Part shown: in pieces, positions 42,744 through 50,928 of the stretch | How positions within the stretch are numbered: the stretch's first letter is position 1 | How the letters are laid out: each line of letters opens with the position of its first letter | NCBI RefSeq assembly: GCF_013364275.1 | Contig: NZ_CP054932.1 | Coordinates: 5,704,001 to 5,768,000 of the forward strand | DNA: 64,000 nucleotides | Source of the DNA: Actinomadura sp. NAK00032 | GTDB lineage: Bacteria > Actinomycetota > Actinomycetes > Streptosporangiales > Streptosporangiaceae | Direction: 5' to 3' | The notes under the pieces: generated by a model | The model's input: the letters and a program-made list of their open reading frames with translations, nothing else | Told to the model about the DNA's origin: nothing | Databases searched by the model: none | Translations under genes and position numbers: made by a program

Positions 42744-43748
42744 TCAGGCCATGGGCACCAGGGACGTGCTCACGCGGGGCAGGTGGCCGGCGGCGCAGGT
42801 GTGGGACGCGATGTCGGCGCCGACGCCGAGCGCGGTGGGGACGAGCCGGTTGGTGCGGAAGGCGATGCCGGGGTCGCGCAGCATCGGGTTCGCGCCCGGG
42901 ATCACCTCGGCGAGCAGCACGAACGTCGGGTCGATGACCTTGGTGACGCCGTCCTCGTCCTCGACCTCCACCCAGGCGTGCACCAGGTCGGGCAGGCCGA
43001 CGACCCAGCCGATCCGCGTCGTGGCGGGGATGCCCTCCTCCCGGCACAGCCGGGCGATGTAGCGGCTGGCCGAGCCGCAGCTGGCGAACCCGCGCGGCAC
43101 GAGGGACTCGTCGTCGCGCATGGCCTCGGGGAGGCGCAGCCAGCGCAGCTCCGCGCCCATGAACTCGCGCAGGATCGCGCGGAGCGCGGGCGAGCGCAGC
43201 ACCGGGCAGTCGCCGACCGTGCGCAGGACGGCGGAGAGGGCGAGCGCGGGGCCGGACGCGCGGGCGGTCGCCGCCGTCCCGGCGTGCTCGTTGCGCGCGG
43301 CGCCGGCCGGGTGGGCGCGGACGTGGCGGACCCGGCCGCCGTAGGCGCCGGTCCGCGGCCGGGCGAGGGTGTTGCGGGCGCCGGGGCGGCAGCCGTCCGG
43401 GGAGCCGCAGGCGACGCGCAGCTCGAACCGCGAGACGCGCGGCGCGATGAGGTCCTCGCAGGACGCGCGGGTCCAGCGCAGGGCGGAGGCGACGGTCCGC
43501 TCGATCCCGGTGCGGCCGGAGCCGGAGTAGAGGGCGATGTTGAAGATGTCCCGGGAGTCGAAGCGCTCCCGGCCGCGTTCGCCGGTGGCCGGGAGGCCGT
43601 GCCGGACGAGGTCGCTCAGGGTGGCCTCGGGGCAGGCGAGCATCTCGGCGGCGTCGGCGCGGCCGGTGTCGGGGCGGTGGTGCTCGGGCGGGACGACGAG
43701 GAGGCCGTCCAGGGTGCGCAGCAGCGGGTGAGCGGTGGCCCGGCCCAT
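42744..43748 (-). CDS. Transglutaminase-like domain protein
   Basis: The 334-residue protein has a transglutaminase/protease-like core with a Cys in FASCGSASRYIARLCREEGIPATTRIGW, a His in DLVHAWVEVE and an Asp in KVIDPTFV, forming a Cys-His-Asp triad. The N-terminal half has no recognised domain and contains several Cys and Arg-rich stretches. Function is unknown; relatives act as peptidases, amidases or acyltransferases. The ATG is 1 nt after the stop of the upstream flavin monooxygenase, so the two are translationally coupled and probably act together. No signal peptide is seen. Confidence 0.75.
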   Translation of the reverse strand: MGRATAHPLLRTLDGLLVVPPEHHRPDTGRADAAEMLACPEATLSDLVRHGLPATGERGRERFDSRDIFNIALYSGSGRTGIERTVASALRWTRASCEDLIAPRVSRFELRVACGSPDGCRPGARNTLARPRTGAYGGRVRHVRAHPAGAARNEHAGTAATARASGPALALSAVLRTVGDCPVLRSPALRAILREFMGAELRWLRLPEAMRDDESLVPRGFASCGSASRYIARLCREEGIPATTRIGWVVGLPDLVHAWVEVEDEDGVTKVIDPTFVLLAEVIPGANPMLRDPGIAFRTNRLVPTALGVGADIASHTCAAGHLPRVSTSLVPMA

Positions 43749-43749
43749 G

Positions 43750-45219
43750 TCAGCGCTTCACGAACCGGTAGTCGGCCGGGTCGAGGGTGCGGGTGCGGCG
43801 GCGGTAGGCGAGCATCGATCCGGGCCAGTTGCTGGCGTTGCGGCGGCCGTCGCGCAGGTACCAGCTGGTGCAGCCGCCGGCGTTCCAGACCGTGCCGTCC
43901 AGGCGGCGCTGGAGACGTTCGTCGAACTCGGAGAGCACGCCCTCGCGGACGTCCATGTAGAGCACCTCCGGGTCGCGCAGGGCGCGGACGGCCTGCACGA
44001 TATAGGCGATCTGGCTCTCCAGCATGTGTACCACCGACCCGGAGCCCACGTTGGTGTTGGGCCCGTACATCAGGAAGAAGTTCGGGAAACCGGCGACGGT
44101 CAGGCCGAGGTAGGCGCGCGGGCCGCCCTGCCAGGCCTCGTCCAGCGCGCGCCCGTCCAGGCCCGTGACGCGCATGGGGGCGACGAAGTCGTGCGACCGG
44201 AAGCCGGTGCCCATGATGATGGTGTCGACCTGGTGGGCGGTGCCGTCGGCGGTGACGACCGCGTCGGGCGCGACCTTCACGATGGGGCTGGTGACGACGT
44301 CCACGTGCGGCAGGTTGAGCGTCCGGTAGTAGTCGCTGGAGACGAGGACGCGCTTGCAGCCGAGTTCGTAGCGGGGGGTGAGGTCGCGGCGGGTCCGCTT
44401 GTCGCGCACCGCCCACCGGGTGGTGCCGCACAGCGCCCGGATGTGCGCGGACAGCACCCGGCGGCCGCGCGGGGAGATCAGCATCGGGTTGAGCAGGGCC
44501 TCGAACCAGAGGAACACCCCGAGCCTGGACAGCCGCTGGAGGACCGGGAACCGGCGGTTGAGCCGGGAGCGGAGGCGGGGGTAGCGGCGGTCCCACTTCC
44601 AGCCCACCCACTGCGGCTCCCGCTGGAAGACGGTGAGCTTGGCGGCCTCCGGCGCGATCCGCGGGACGAACTGGACGGCGCTCGCCCCGTTGCCGATGAC
44701 GGCGATCCGCCGTCCGGCGAGGTCGCGGCCGTGGTCCCAGCGCGCGGAGTGGAACGCGGTGCCGGCGAACGTCTCCAGGCCGGGGACGGCGGGCAGCGCC
44801 GGACGGCTGAGCTGGCCGCACGCCGAGACCAGGACGTCGGCCGCGAAGTCCTCTCCGCCGGCCGTCCGGACGGTCCAGCGCCCGGTCGCGGCGTCGAAGT
44901 CGGCGCCGGTGACCTCCGTCCCGAACCTGAAGTGCTCGGTGACGCCGTACTTGCGCGCGCAGCGCCGCAGGTAGTCGAGGATCTCCGGCTGCGGCGCGAA
45001 CCTGCGCGACCAGTCGTGCTTCGGCTCGAAGGAGTAGGAGTACAGGTGCGAGGGGGCGTCGCACGCGGCGCCGGGGTAGGTGTTCTCCCGCCACACGCCG
45101 CCGAGGCCGTCCGCCCGCTCGAACACGGTCAGCTCGGTGCAGCCGGCGCGCTTCAGCGCGATGGCCAGCCCCAGCCCGCTGAACCCGCTTCCGACGATCG
45201 CGACAGACGGCCCGCTCAT
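43750..45219 (-). CDS. FAD-dependent Baeyer-Villiger-type monooxygenase
   Basis: The 489-residue protein has two Rossmann motifs, VAIVGSGFSGLGLA and IAVIGNGASAVQF. Between them lies the Baeyer-Villiger fingerprint FxGxxxHxxxWD (FAGTAFHSARWD). GGVWRENTYPGAACDAPSHLYSYSF is typical of the cyclohexanone/phenylacetone-monooxygenase group. It would insert oxygen next to a ketone using NADPH and O2. ATG 45219 has AAGGGA about 9 nt upstream. A perfect palindrome overlaps the -35 of its promoter (45250-45279), so it is probably repressed and inducible. It is coupled to a transglutaminase-like gene. Confidence 0.93.
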   Translation of the reverse strand: MSGPSVAIVGSGFSGLGLAIALKRAGCTELTVFERADGLGGVWRENTYPGAACDAPSHLYSYSFEPKHDWSRRFAPQPEILDYLRRCARKYGVTEHFRFGTEVTGADFDAATGRWTVRTAGGEDFAADVLVSACGQLSRPALPAVPGLETFAGTAFHSARWDHGRDLAGRRIAVIGNGASAVQFVPRIAPEAAKLTVFQREPQWVGWKWDRRYPRLRSRLNRRFPVLQRLSRLGVFLWFEALLNPMLISPRGRRVLSAHIRALCGTTRWAVRDKRTRRDLTPRYELGCKRVLVSSDYYRTLNLPHVDVVTSPIVKVAPDAVVTADGTAHQVDTIIMGTGFRSHDFVAPMRVTGLDGRALDEAWQGGPRAYLGLTVAGFPNFFLMYGPNTNVGSGSVVHMLESQIAYIVQAVRALRDPEVLYMDVREGVLSEFDERLQRRLDGTVWNAGGCTSWYLRDGRRNASNWPGSMLAYRRRTRTLDPADYRFVKR

Positions 45220-45249
45220 GCCCACGTCCCTTCATCGCCACCGCCCGCC

Positions 45250-45279
45250 AGCCTAACCTCTAATTGGCGCCTCGCCAAT
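45250..45279 (-). promoter_or_regulatory. Promoter of the monooxygenase with operator over the -35
   Basis: On the minus strand, TTGGCG (45273-45278) and TAGGCT (45250-45255) are 17 nt apart. ATTGGCG-CCT-CGCCAAT (45263-45279) is a perfect inverted repeat covering the -35, as expected for a TetR-type operator. No TetR gene is adjacent. Confidence 0.6.
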
Positions 45280-45330
45280 AGCTGTCCGAACGGCGTTCGG
45301 CGGACCGCGGAGCGGGGGCCGGCGGCGCGG

Positions 45331-45606
45331 TCAGCGCGGGCGCCAGGGCGACTCCGGGGAGGTCGGACGGGGGTCGGCGGCCACCTGGAGCGCATAGGTC
45401 GGGGACGCGGCCGGCTCGACGGGGCCGAGGTAGGAGTGGCCGGTCAGATGGCACCAGGCGGGCAGGTCGATGGGGGCCGCCGGGTCGCCGGCGATCAGGT
45501 GCACGACGGTCCCCGGCGCGAGCCCCGCCAGGTGCCCGCGCAACTCCAGCAGCAGGCGCACGCAGGACCGGTCGCCGCCGTCGATGACCACTGGGTCCGC
45601 GCTCAT
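45331..45606 (-). CDS. TusA/SirA-like sulfurtransferase family protein
   Basis: The 91-residue protein has the TusA fold pattern: VVIDGGDRSCVRLLLELRGHLAGLAPGTVVHLIAGDPAAPIDLPAWCHLTGHSYLG. The usual CPxP motif is reduced to a single Cys in RSCVRLL, with a second Cys in PAWCHLTGH. TusA-type proteins carry sulfur as a persulfide or act in redox regulation. The variant motif leaves true sulfur transfer uncertain. ATG 45606 is preferred; a GTG 6 nt upstream is the alternative. Confidence 0.75.
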   Translation of the reverse strand: MSADPVVIDGGDRSCVRLLLELRGHLAGLAPGTVVHLIAGDPAAPIDLPAWCHLTGHSYLGPVEPAASPTYALQVAADPRPTSPESPWRPR

Positions 45607-46010
45607 TCCCACACCCCCGGTGCTCGCAGGTCGCAGGGTGAAATATATGGGTTTGTCGCGACCGCCGCCCAGCGGAGGCCGGGCGTGAACTCTCAGCGTC
45701 CGCTTCGCATCCGGTAAGGGAAACTTCAGGAACGACGACCAGACTGGCGGGAGGCACGCCGATCGTCCGGATGTGCCCCGCCGTGCCCCACCCGCGCCCG
45801 GCGCGCACAGGACGCCCGAACCCCGGTGGGGACGGGCTTCCGGGGCACTTCAGAAGCGACAAACCAGGACGAAACCCGAGTGAACGGGTTCGGCGTCGAT
45901 ATGGGCGAGGGAGGTCCTAGACTTGAACCTTTCTTTCAGGTTCCGTCCAGGATCGGGGCTTACAGTCGCAGTGAAGTACCCCCCGTTGTCATCCAGGTGA
46001 GGAAACCGAT
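45607..46010. other. Intergenic region between tusA-like and STAS genes
   Basis: No gene-like frame with normal codon use is seen in about 400 nt. It holds an inverted repeat, GAACCT-N7-AGGTTC (45925-45943), about 70 nt upstream of the STAS start, which could be an operator or leader hairpin. The rest is without recognisable structure. Confidence 0.5.
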
Positions 46011-46379
46011 TTGGGGCGGACCATGGAGCTCGGAGTGGCACGTGTGGAGATCACGGACACCTGCGGGACGCTGACGTTCCCCGACGAGGTCGACCTGAGC
46101 AACGGCGAGGCGATCCTCGAGCAGGCCGTGCGGCTCCTCGACTCCGGGACGCCCGCCCTCATCCTCGATCTCAGCGGCTGCACGTTCTGCGACTCCAACG
46201 GCCTCAACGTCATCACCCGCTCGCAGATGCGGGCGAGCGAGCTGGGCGTCCCCATGTGGGTGGTACTGCCGGCGCGCGGGCTCGTCCGCCGGGTGTCGGA
46301 CGTGGCCGGGCTGCAGCGCCGCGTCGCGATCGCACCGGACGTGGCGACCGCGCGGGAGGCGCTCGCCGCGCACCGCTGA
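46011..46379 (+). CDS. STAS-domain anti-anti-sigma-factor-like protein
   Basis: The 122-residue protein is a single STAS domain, with GTLTFPDEVDLSNGEAILEQA, LILDLSGCTFCDSNGLNVI and LPARGLVRRVSDVAGL. The Asp-Ser pair in CDSNG is the conserved phosphorylation site. Dephosphorylated proteins of this type sequester an anti-sigma kinase. I chose TTG 46011 because AGGTGAGG lies 8 nt upstream; ATG 46023 is also good. It stands alone, convergent with the ROK gene, and no kinase is adjacent. Confidence 0.85.
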   Translation: MGRTMELGVARVEITDTCGTLTFPDEVDLSNGEAILEQAVRLLDSGTPALILDLSGCTFCDSNGLNVITRSQMRASELGVPMWVVLPARGLVRRVSDVAGLQRRVAIAPDVATAREALAAHR

Positions 46380-46397
46380 CCCCCTGCCCGCCCCCCG

Positions 46398-47555
46398 TCA
46401 GCGGTCGAGGACGCGGTCGATCCAGGTGTCGGCGGTGCCGAGCAGGAGGCGGCCCGCGCCGAGGACGCTGGCGTCGCGGCCGGCGCGCGAGGTGGCGATC
46501 TCCAGGTTGCGGGTGGCGAGCGGCAGGCAGCGCTCGTAGATGACGCCCCGGATGGTGGCGACGAGGGGTTCGGCGTTCGACAGGCTGCCGCCGATGACGA
46601 GCGCGTCGGGGTTGAAGAAGTTCACGAGCGCGGTCAGCACGTCGCCGATGAGCCGGCCGGCGGTGCGGACGGCGCTGGTCGCCTGCGGGACGCCGTCGGT
46701 GACGAGGTCCACGATCTGCGACGGGTGCTCGACCGCGATGCCCTGCGCGGTGAGGGCCGCGGCGAGCGCCGCGCCGCTGGCGTGGGCCTCCAGGCAGTCG
46801 GGGTGGCCGCAGGAGCAGTCGACCGTCGCCTCCGACAGGATCCGCACGTGGCTGATGTCGCCGGCGGCGCCGCGGCCCCGGTGCAGCCGGCCGTCCACGA
46901 TGACGCCGCAGCCGATGCCGCTGCCCAGCTTGATGACCATGAGGTTGTCGAGGGACGGCCAGGACCGGCGGTGCTCGCCGACCGCCATGAGGTTGGCGTC
47001 GTTCTCGACCAGGACGGGGACCCCGGTCAGCCCGCCGACGTGGTCGCGGACGGGGAAGTCGTTCCAGCCGGGCATCCGCGACGGCGAGACGACCTGGCCG
47101 GTCGCGGGGTCGACGGGGCCGGGCAGCCCGATGCCGACGCCGCGGACCGGGACGTCCGCCAGCCCGTGCCCGCGGGCCAGCGCGCGCAGGCTCTCGACGA
47201 CCAGCGTCAGCGTGGCCTCGGGCCCGGCGGCGATGTCGCAGCGCAGGTCCGACACCGCGAGCGGCGTCCCGGCGAGGTCGGCGGCGGCGAGCCGGGCGTG
47301 GTGCGCGCCGAGGTCGGCGACCAGGAAGACGCCCGCCTCCCGGGCCAGCCGGAGGCGGCGGGGCCGCCGGCCCCCGCGCGAGGCCCCGGCGCCCTCCTCG
47401 GCGAACAGGCCGGCCGCGATGAGCTGCTCGACCCGCAGCGAGACGCTGGAGGCGGCGAGCCCGGACAGCCGGGCGAGCTCGGCCCGCGACTCCGCCCGGC
47501 CGGTCGCCACCAACCGCAGGAGCGCCGCCGGTTTGTCGTCCCCTCTGTTACGCAC
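46398..47555 (-). CDS. ROK family transcriptional regulator/sugar kinase
   Basis: The 385-residue protein has an N-terminal winged HTH (ESRAELARLSGLAASSVSLRVEQLIAAGLF) and a ROK sugar-kinase domain with GVGIGLPGPVD, IKLGSGIGCGVIVDGRL, GAAGDISHVRI and the zinc-binding CSCGHPDCLE. ROK regulators sense sugars or amino sugars. GTG 47555 lies 6 nt after a TATCTA -10 (47562-47567), and TTGCTG 18 nt further up is the -35, so the mRNA may be leaderless. It is divergent from the ABC transporter operon, which it probably controls through the palindrome at 47635-47648. Confidence 0.9.
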   Translation of the reverse strand: MRNRGDDKPAALLRLVATGRAESRAELARLSGLAASSVSLRVEQLIAAGLFAEEGAGASRGGRRPRRLRLAREAGVFLVADLGAHHARLAAADLAGTPLAVSDLRCDIAAGPEATLTLVVESLRALARGHGLADVPVRGVGIGLPGPVDPATGQVVSPSRMPGWNDFPVRDHVGGLTGVPVLVENDANLMAVGEHRRSWPSLDNLMVIKLGSGIGCGVIVDGRLHRGRGAAGDISHVRILSEATVDCSCGHPDCLEAHASGAALAAALTAQGIAVEHPSQIVDLVTDGVPQATSAVRTAGRLIGDVLTALVNFFNPDALVIGGSLSNAEPLVATIRGVIYERCLPLATRNLEIATSRAGRDASVLGAGRLLLGTADTWIDRVLDR

Positions 47556-47595
47556 CCCAGATAGATAGCATGCGCGAACTTGGTACAGCAACGTG

Positions 47596-47625
47596 TTGAC
47601 TTACGCCGATTTTTACATCTATCGT
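47596..47625 (+). promoter_or_regulatory. Predicted promoter of the ABC transporter-asparaginase operon
   Basis: TTGACT (47596-47601) and TATCGT (47620-47625) have an 18-nt spacer. It is back to back with the leaderless ROK promoter. Confidence 0.6.
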
Positions 47626-47634
47626 CGCGCTTAG

Positions 47635-47648
47635 CTTCGATATCGAAG
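47635..47648. promoter_or_regulatory. 14-bp perfect palindrome, likely ROK operator
   Basis: CTTCGATATCGAAG is a perfect palindrome about 10 nt downstream of the -10 and 23 nt upstream of the ATPase start. TCGAAGG is repeated directly at 47643-47649 and 47658-47664. Binding here would block transcription. Confidence 0.6.
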
Positions 47649-47671
47649 GAAGTTGGATCGAAGGTGACCGA

Positions 47672-48400
47672 ATGATCGAGGTGCGCGGGCTCAGCAAGCG
47701 CTTCGGCGGCCACACCGCGCTGCGCGATGTCGATCTCGACGTGGCGCGCGGCGAGGTGGTCGTGGTGATCGGCCCGTCCGGGTCGGGCAAGTCCACGCTC
47801 TGCCGGTGCCTGAACCGGCTGGAGACCCCGGACGCCGGCGTGATCCGCGTCGACGGGGAGGAGCTGCCCGCCGAGGGCCGCGCCCTCGCCCGCCTGCGCG
47901 CGGACGTCGGCATGGTGTTCCAGTCGTTCAACCTGTTCCAGCACAAGACCGTCCTGCAGAACATGACGCTGGCGCCGACGCGGGTACGCGGGCTGTCGCG
48001 TGAGGAGGCCGAGCGGCGCGGGCGCGAACTGCTCGACCGGGTGGGCATCGGCGAGCAGGCCGGCAAGCTGCCCGCGCAGCTGTCCGGCGGCCAGCAGCAG
48101 CGCGCCGCGATCGCCCGCGCGCTGGCGATGCGGCCGAAGGCGATGCTGTTCGACGAGCCGACCTCCGCGCTCGACCCCGAGATGGTCGGCGAGGTCCTCG
48201 ACGTGATGACCGGTCTCGCCCGCGACGGCATGACGATGGTCGTCGTCACCCATGAGATGGGGTTCGCGCGCAAGGTCGCCGACCGCGTCGTGTTCATGGC
48301 GGACGGCGAGGTCGTCGAGTCCGGCACGCCGGCCGCCTTCTTCGACTCCCCCGCCACCGACCGGGCCCGGGACTTCCTGGCCAAGGTCCTCAGCCACTAG
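47672..48400 (+). CDS. Polar amino-acid ABC transporter ATP-binding protein
   Basis: The 242-residue ATPase has Walker A GPSGSGKST, the Q-loop region VGMVFQSFNLFQHKTVLQN, signature LSGGQQQRAAIARAL, Walker B MLFDEPTSALDPE and the switch His in VVTHEMGFA. The FNLFQHKTVL and DPEMVGEVL wording is typical of the GlnQ/GluA (PAAT) subfamily. It powers uptake with two permeases and a lipoprotein encoded downstream. ATG has GAAGGTG upstream. Confidence 0.95.
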   Translation: MIEVRGLSKRFGGHTALRDVDLDVARGEVVVVIGPSGSGKSTLCRCLNRLETPDAGVIRVDGEELPAEGRALARLRADVGMVFQSFNLFQHKTVLQNMTLAPTRVRGLSREEAERRGRELLDRVGIGEQAGKLPAQLSGGQQQRAAIARALAMRPKAMLFDEPTSALDPEMVGEVLDVMTGLARDGMTMVVVTHEMGFARKVADRVVFMADGEVVESGTPAAFFDSPATDRARDFLAKVLSH

Positions 48401-48410
48401 TGGCACCCCC

Positions 48411-48432
48411 GGCGCGCCGCCCATGGCGCGCC
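48411..48432 (+). repeat. Intercistronic hairpin between ATPase and binding-protein genes
   Basis: GGCGCGCC (48411-48418) and GGCGCGCC (48425-48432) are self-complementary arms around a 6-nt loop. Placed just before the ribosome site of the binding protein, it could stabilise that part of the mRNA and raise binding-protein output relative to the ATPase. Confidence 0.55.
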
Positions 48433-48453
48433 ACCCGAGAAAGGTTGATGATC

Positions 48454-49389
48454 ATGGTGCGTACCCCTGCGGGGCTGCGGCGGGCGGCGGTGGCCGCGGT
48501 CGCCGCGCTGTCGCTGACGGGCCTCGCGGCCTGCTCCGGCGGCGACTCCGACTCGGCCGTGCCCGGCGCCGGCGGCGGCAAGACCGACGACCTGCTCGCC
48601 TCCGCCCCGGTCGCCGCCGACATCCCGGCCGGCTCCACCATGGAGAAGATCAAGCAGCGCGGGGAGCTGATCGTGGGCGGCTCGCTGGACGCGCCGCTGC
48701 TGTCCCAGCAGAACCCGGCGGACAAGAAGGTCGAGGGACTGGACGCCGACTTCGGCCGGCTGCTCGCCAAGTACATCATCGGCAAGCCCAACGTGAAGAT
48801 CGTCAACTCGGCGTCGGAGACGCGCGAGGCGCTGCTGTCCAACGGCACCGTGGACGTGGTCTTCCAGACCTACAGCATCACGCCGGAGCGGGCCAAGCAG
48901 GTCGCGTTCGCCGGGCCGTACTACAGCTCCGGCCTGGTCATCGCCACCAAGAAGGACGAGACGGGCATCAAGACCCCGGCCGACCTGAAGGGCAAGACGG
49001 TCATCGCGGGCGCCAACACCCCGGCGATCCCGGCGATCAAGAAGGCCGCCCCGGACGCCAAGATCGTCACGTTCGGCAGCGACCCCGAGTGCGTCCAGGC
49101 GCTCAAGCAGGGCCGCGGCGACGCCTACGTGCAGGACCAGGCCGTGCTGCTCGCCACCGCGAAGCAGGACCCGACCATCCAGATCCAGGGCGAGCCGTTC
49201 ACCCAGGACCCGTACGGCATCGGCCTCAAGCACGGCGACGCCCAGATGAAGCAGTTCGTCAACGACTGGCTCAAGAAGATCCAGGAGTCCGGGCTGTGGG
49301 CGAAGGTCTGGAAGAACTCGATCGGGACGGTCGTCCAGGGTGAGGCCCCGCAGCCGCCCGCGATCGGCTCCGCGCCGGGCTCGGAGTAA
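48454..49389 (+). CDS. Extracellular amino-acid-binding lipoprotein
   Basis: The 311-residue protein has a signal peptide with lipobox LAAC and is a family 3 (GluB/GlnH) solute-binding protein. Landmarks are LIVGGSLDAPLLS, VEGLDADFGRLLAKYI, VDVVFQTYSITPERAKQVAFAGPYYSSGLVIATKKDE and GIKTPADLKGKTV. It should deliver an amino acid or small polar derivative to the permeases. ATG 48454 sits 9 nt from AGAAAGG; ATG 48448 is the alternative. Confidence 0.93.
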   Translation: MVRTPAGLRRAAVAAVAALSLTGLAACSGGDSDSAVPGAGGGKTDDLLASAPVAADIPAGSTMEKIKQRGELIVGGSLDAPLLSQQNPADKKVEGLDADFGRLLAKYIIGKPNVKIVNSASETREALLSNGTVDVVFQTYSITPERAKQVAFAGPYYSSGLVIATKKDETGIKTPADLKGKTVIAGANTPAIPAIKKAAPDAKIVTFGSDPECVQALKQGRGDAYVQDQAVLLATAKQDPTIQIQGEPFTQDPYGIGLKHGDAQMKQFVNDWLKKIQESGLWAKVWKNSIGTVVQGEAPQPPAIGSAPGSE

Positions 49390-49400
49390 CCCCTCCTCCC

Positions 49401-50045
49401 ATGGACGTCATCACCGACCACCTCGGGGAGTTCGGCGACGGGCTGCTGCTGACCGTCGAGCTGACGCTGCTGGCGCTCGCCGGCGCGCTCGCCGCCGGCG
49501 TCCTCGTCGCCGCGATGCGGGTGAGCCCGGTGCGGGTGCTGCGCGCCGCGGGCATGGCCTACGTCGAGCTCCTGCAGAACATCCCGCTGCTGGTCTGGCT
49601 GGTCATCGCCGTGTTCGGGCTCCCCGAGATCGGGGTGATCGCCGGGCTGTTCACCACCTCGGTCGTCGTCATCGCCCTCTACCAGGGGGCGTACATGGCC
49701 GAGGCGATCCGGTCCGGGATCAACGCGGTGCCGGCCGGGCAGGGCGAGGCCGCCCGCGCGCTCGGGCTGACGTTCGTCCAGTCGCTGCGGCTGGTCGTCC
49801 TCCCGCAGGCGCTGCGGACGGTCGTCCAGCCGCTCGGCAACATCGCGATCATGACGCTGATGAACACCGCGCTCGCGGCGGCGGTCGGCGTGGTGGAGCT
49901 GACCGCCGCCGCGAACCGGGTCAACCTGGCCGAGGCGCAGCCGATCTGGATCTTCGTGACGGCGGGCCTGGGCTACATGGCGCTGTCGGGGGTCTTCGGG
50001 CTGGTCACCGGCGGCCTCGAGCGGAAGCTGGCGATCCTGCGATGA
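49401..50045 (+). CDS. Amino-acid ABC transporter permease 1
   Basis: The 214-residue membrane protein has about five hydrophobic segments and the PAAT-family permease signature AYMAEAIRSGINAVPAGQGEAARALGLT followed by VLPQALR, the EAA loop contacting the ATPase. YVELLQNIPLLVWL is also typical. It forms a heterodimer with the next permease. The stop overlaps the next ATG (ATGA). Confidence 0.95.
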   Translation: MDVITDHLGEFGDGLLLTVELTLLALAGALAAGVLVAAMRVSPVRVLRAAGMAYVELLQNIPLLVWLVIAVFGLPEIGVIAGLFTTSVVVIALYQGAYMAEAIRSGINAVPAGQGEAARALGLTFVQSLRLVVLPQALRTVVQPLGNIAIMTLMNTALAAAVGVVELTAAANRVNLAEAQPIWIFVTAGLGYMALSGVFGLVTGGLERKLAILR

Positions 50046-50917
50046 AGAAGACCGCCGACGCCGGGAACTCCGCGCGGCTGCTGTTCGACGAGCCGGGGCC
50101 GCGCGCCCGCCGCCGCATCCGGATCACCACCGCGCTGACGCTGCTCGGCGGCGCCGTCCTCGTCGCGCTCGCGCTGAAGCAGTTCGCCGACAACGGCCAG
50201 CTCGCCGCCGACCGGTGGCGCCCGTACGGGACGTGGGTCATGTGGCGGTACCTCCTGGAGGGACTGCGCTCCACCCTGTACGCGGCGGCCGTGTCGATCG
50301 CGCTGGCCATGGCGGCGGGGATCGTGCTCGCGCTCGGCCGGGTCTCGCCGTCGCGGTGGCTGCGCGTCCCGTCCGCCGCCTATGTCGAGATCGTCCGGAC
50401 GATCCCGGCGCTGCTGCTGGTCTACATCGTGCTGTTCGCGCTGCCGAGGTACGGCGTCGACCTGCCGCTGTTCTGGAAGCTCGTCGTGCCGCTGTCGGTG
50501 TCCAACGCCGCCGCGTTCGCGGAGATCTTCCGGGCCGGGATCCGGTCGGTGGAGCGCGGCCAGCTGGAGGCGGGCCTCGCGCTCGGCCTGACCCGCGGCC
50601 GCGCGATGCGGCTCATCGTGCTGCCGCAGGCGGCGCGGCGGGTGCTGCCGTCGCTGGTCAGCCAGTCCGCCGGGCTGCTGAAGGACACCTCGCTCGGGTA
50701 CGTCGTCAGCTACGCCGAGCTGCTCTACAGCGGCAAGGTCCTCGCGAACTACAACCACCTGCTCATCCAGACCTACCTGGTGATCGCGCTGATCTACCTG
50801 GTGATCAACGCGTCGCTGGCCAAGCTCGCCCGGACGCTGGAGGCGCGGCAGCGCAACCGCCCGTCCCGCGCCGGCCGGGCCCCCGTCCGGGAGACCGTCC
50901 CGGCGGCGCAACCGTAA
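50042..50917 (+). CDS. Amino-acid ABC transporter permease 2
   Basis: The 291-residue membrane protein has a polar N-terminal extension of about 30 residues, then five to six hydrophobic segments. Key stretches are YVEIVRTIPALLLVYIVLFALP and the EAA loop FAEIFRAGIRSVERGQLEAGLALGLT with IVLPQAARRVLP. LLKDTSLGYVVSYAELLYSGK matches GluD-type permeases. The ATG overlaps the first permease stop by 4 bp. Confidence 0.95.
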   Translation: MKKTADAGNSARLLFDEPGPRARRRIRITTALTLLGGAVLVALALKQFADNGQLAADRWRPYGTWVMWRYLLEGLRSTLYAAAVSIALAMAAGIVLALGRVSPSRWLRVPSAAYVEIVRTIPALLLVYIVLFALPRYGVDLPLFWKLVVPLSVSNAAAFAEIFRAGIRSVERGQLEAGLALGLTRGRAMRLIVLPQAARRVLPSLVSQSAGLLKDTSLGYVVSYAELLYSGKVLANYNHLLIQTYLVIALIYLVINASLAKLARTLEARQRNRPSRAGRAPVRETVPAAQP

Positions 50918-50928
50918 CGAAGGAAGTC

